30,657 nucleotides of DNA from Senegalimassilia sp003474385 (lineage in GTDB: Bacteria > Actinomycetota > Coriobacteriia > Coriobacteriales > Eggerthellaceae). Location of the stretch: the NCBI RefSeq assembly GCF_003474385.1, contig NZ_QUCY01000029.1, positions 1 to 30,657 on the forward strand, in the 5' to 3' direction. The notes below the pieces were generated by a model. The model saw nothing but the letters and a program-made list of their open reading frames with translations. It had not been told where the DNA came from and did no database searches. Made by a program: the position numbers and the translations under genes. Position 1 is the first letter of the stretch. Every line of letters starts with the position of its first letter. Below, piece after piece: positions 30,406 through 30,657 of this stretch.

Positions 30406-30422
30406 GCCCCTTCGGGCTTTTT
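30406..30422 (+). terminator. Plus-strand terminator-like hairpin in the coaX leader
   Basis: GCCC-CTTC-GGGC (30406-30417) followed by TTTTT reads as an intrinsic terminator on the plus strand, directly beside a GCCGGC-GCAC-GCCGGC hairpin (30392-30407). No plus-strand gene ends here. On the minus strand both hairpins would sit in the coaX leader. Confidence 0.4.
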
Positions 30423-30432
30423 CGCGCGCACA

Positions 30433-30441
30433 AGTATAGCA
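30433..30441 (-). promoter_or_regulatory. Extended -10 promoter of coaX
   Basis: On the minus strand TGCTATACT is an extended -10 (TGn plus TATACT). It predicts a leader of about 120 bases before ATG 30305, including the hairpins at 30392-30417. The -35 region has no good match, as is common with extended -10 promoters. Confidence 0.5.
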
Positions 30442-30624
30442 GTACCGCCACCCCTATCAGCCCCGATGTTGGCAAGTAACGTGTTTTTGACGGGAAGCGA
30501 ACACGGGCAGCAATGCGAGTATAGTTGTGTCGCAAGAATGGTACGGAAACGCGGGGCACGCCCCCTGCGCCGCCGGGAAGCGCCGCGGCAACACGTGCGG
30601 CGCGCGATATGAAAGAGACCAGCT

Positions 30625-30657
30625 ATGAGTAGTCAAGACCCGTAAGACAAGTTTTCT
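30625..30657 (+). pseudogene. Start of a plus-strand gene interrupted by TAA, or mini-ORF, at the window edge
   Basis: ATG at 30625 gives MSSQDP, then TAA, then DKFS to the last base of the window in the same frame. A single change TAC to TAA would explain it, since the frame would then read MSSQDPYDKFS. An AAAGAGA lies about 9 bases upstream, and TATAGT at 30520-30525 could be a -10. The window ends too soon to say whether a real gene follows. A sequencing or assembly error near the edge, a true nonsense mutation, or no gene at all are possible. Confidence 0.25.

Overview
The window looks like a scaffold from a high-GC anaerobe of the family Eggerthellaceae (Coriobacteriia). This rests on gene content, not on a database match: two response regulators that fuse a 12-helix membrane domain to a LuxR-type DNA-binding domain, a Tat-exported flavoprotein reductase paired with a membrane multiheme cytochrome, a DMSO-reductase-family molybdoenzyme operon, menaquinone methylation, and a formate-tetrahydrofolate C1 cluster. 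I cannot name the genus. Ten Ns at 5664-5673 mark an assembly join of unknown true size. Nearly all genes lie on the minus strand; only a rubrerythrin, a Nudix hydrolase and an interrupted start at the right edge are on the plus strand.

Left part (1-6.6 kb): rubrerythrin with a Fur/PerR-like box; a YfcE-type phosphoesterase; a membrane LuxR regulator with a likely leaderless start; then a two-gene respiratory unit (pentaheme NrfH-like cytochrome plus Tat lipoprotein flavin reductase). The flavin enzyme has tyrosines where fumarate reductases have their two substrate arginines. Next is an Hsp20 chaperone under a perfect CIRCE operator.

Middle (6.6-18.2 kb): housekeeping. A Nudix (ADP-ribose pyrophosphatase-like) enzyme, a coiled-coil NlpC/P60 hydrolase, a YerC/TrpR-like regulator with a palindrome in its own promoter, UbiE/MenG, then tRNA t6A synthesis as TsaE plus one 855-residue TsaB-RimI-TsaD fusion. 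The C1 cluster is fhs, fchA, folD. FolD has lost the lysine and glutamine of its cyclohydrolase site, and the separate cyclohydrolase FchA is encoded next to it. Between fhs and fchA lies a strongly structured non-coding stretch: a 116-bp element with perfect 23-bp inverted ends around a 25-bp palindrome, and three 36-bp tandem repeats carrying a TTCCGGAA core.

Right part (18.2-30.7 kb): a second membrane LuxR regulator with a cysteine-rich linker, then a tightly packed operon (transcribed right to left) for a Tat-exported molybdopterin oxidoreductase, its four-cluster ferredoxin subunit, a DmsC-like anchor, a possible 48-residue small protein, a TorD-like chaperone, NapG- and NapH-like iron-sulfur proteins and a lipoprotein. 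Upstream is an unknown 240-residue protein with possible winged-helix features, separated from the operon by a hairpin whose loop holds an 11-G run. Type III pantothenate kinase (coaX) closes the window. Together the two respiratory units, menaquinone biosynthesis and the membrane LuxR regulators suggest an organism that respires unusual organic electron acceptors; neither substrate can be named from sequence alone.
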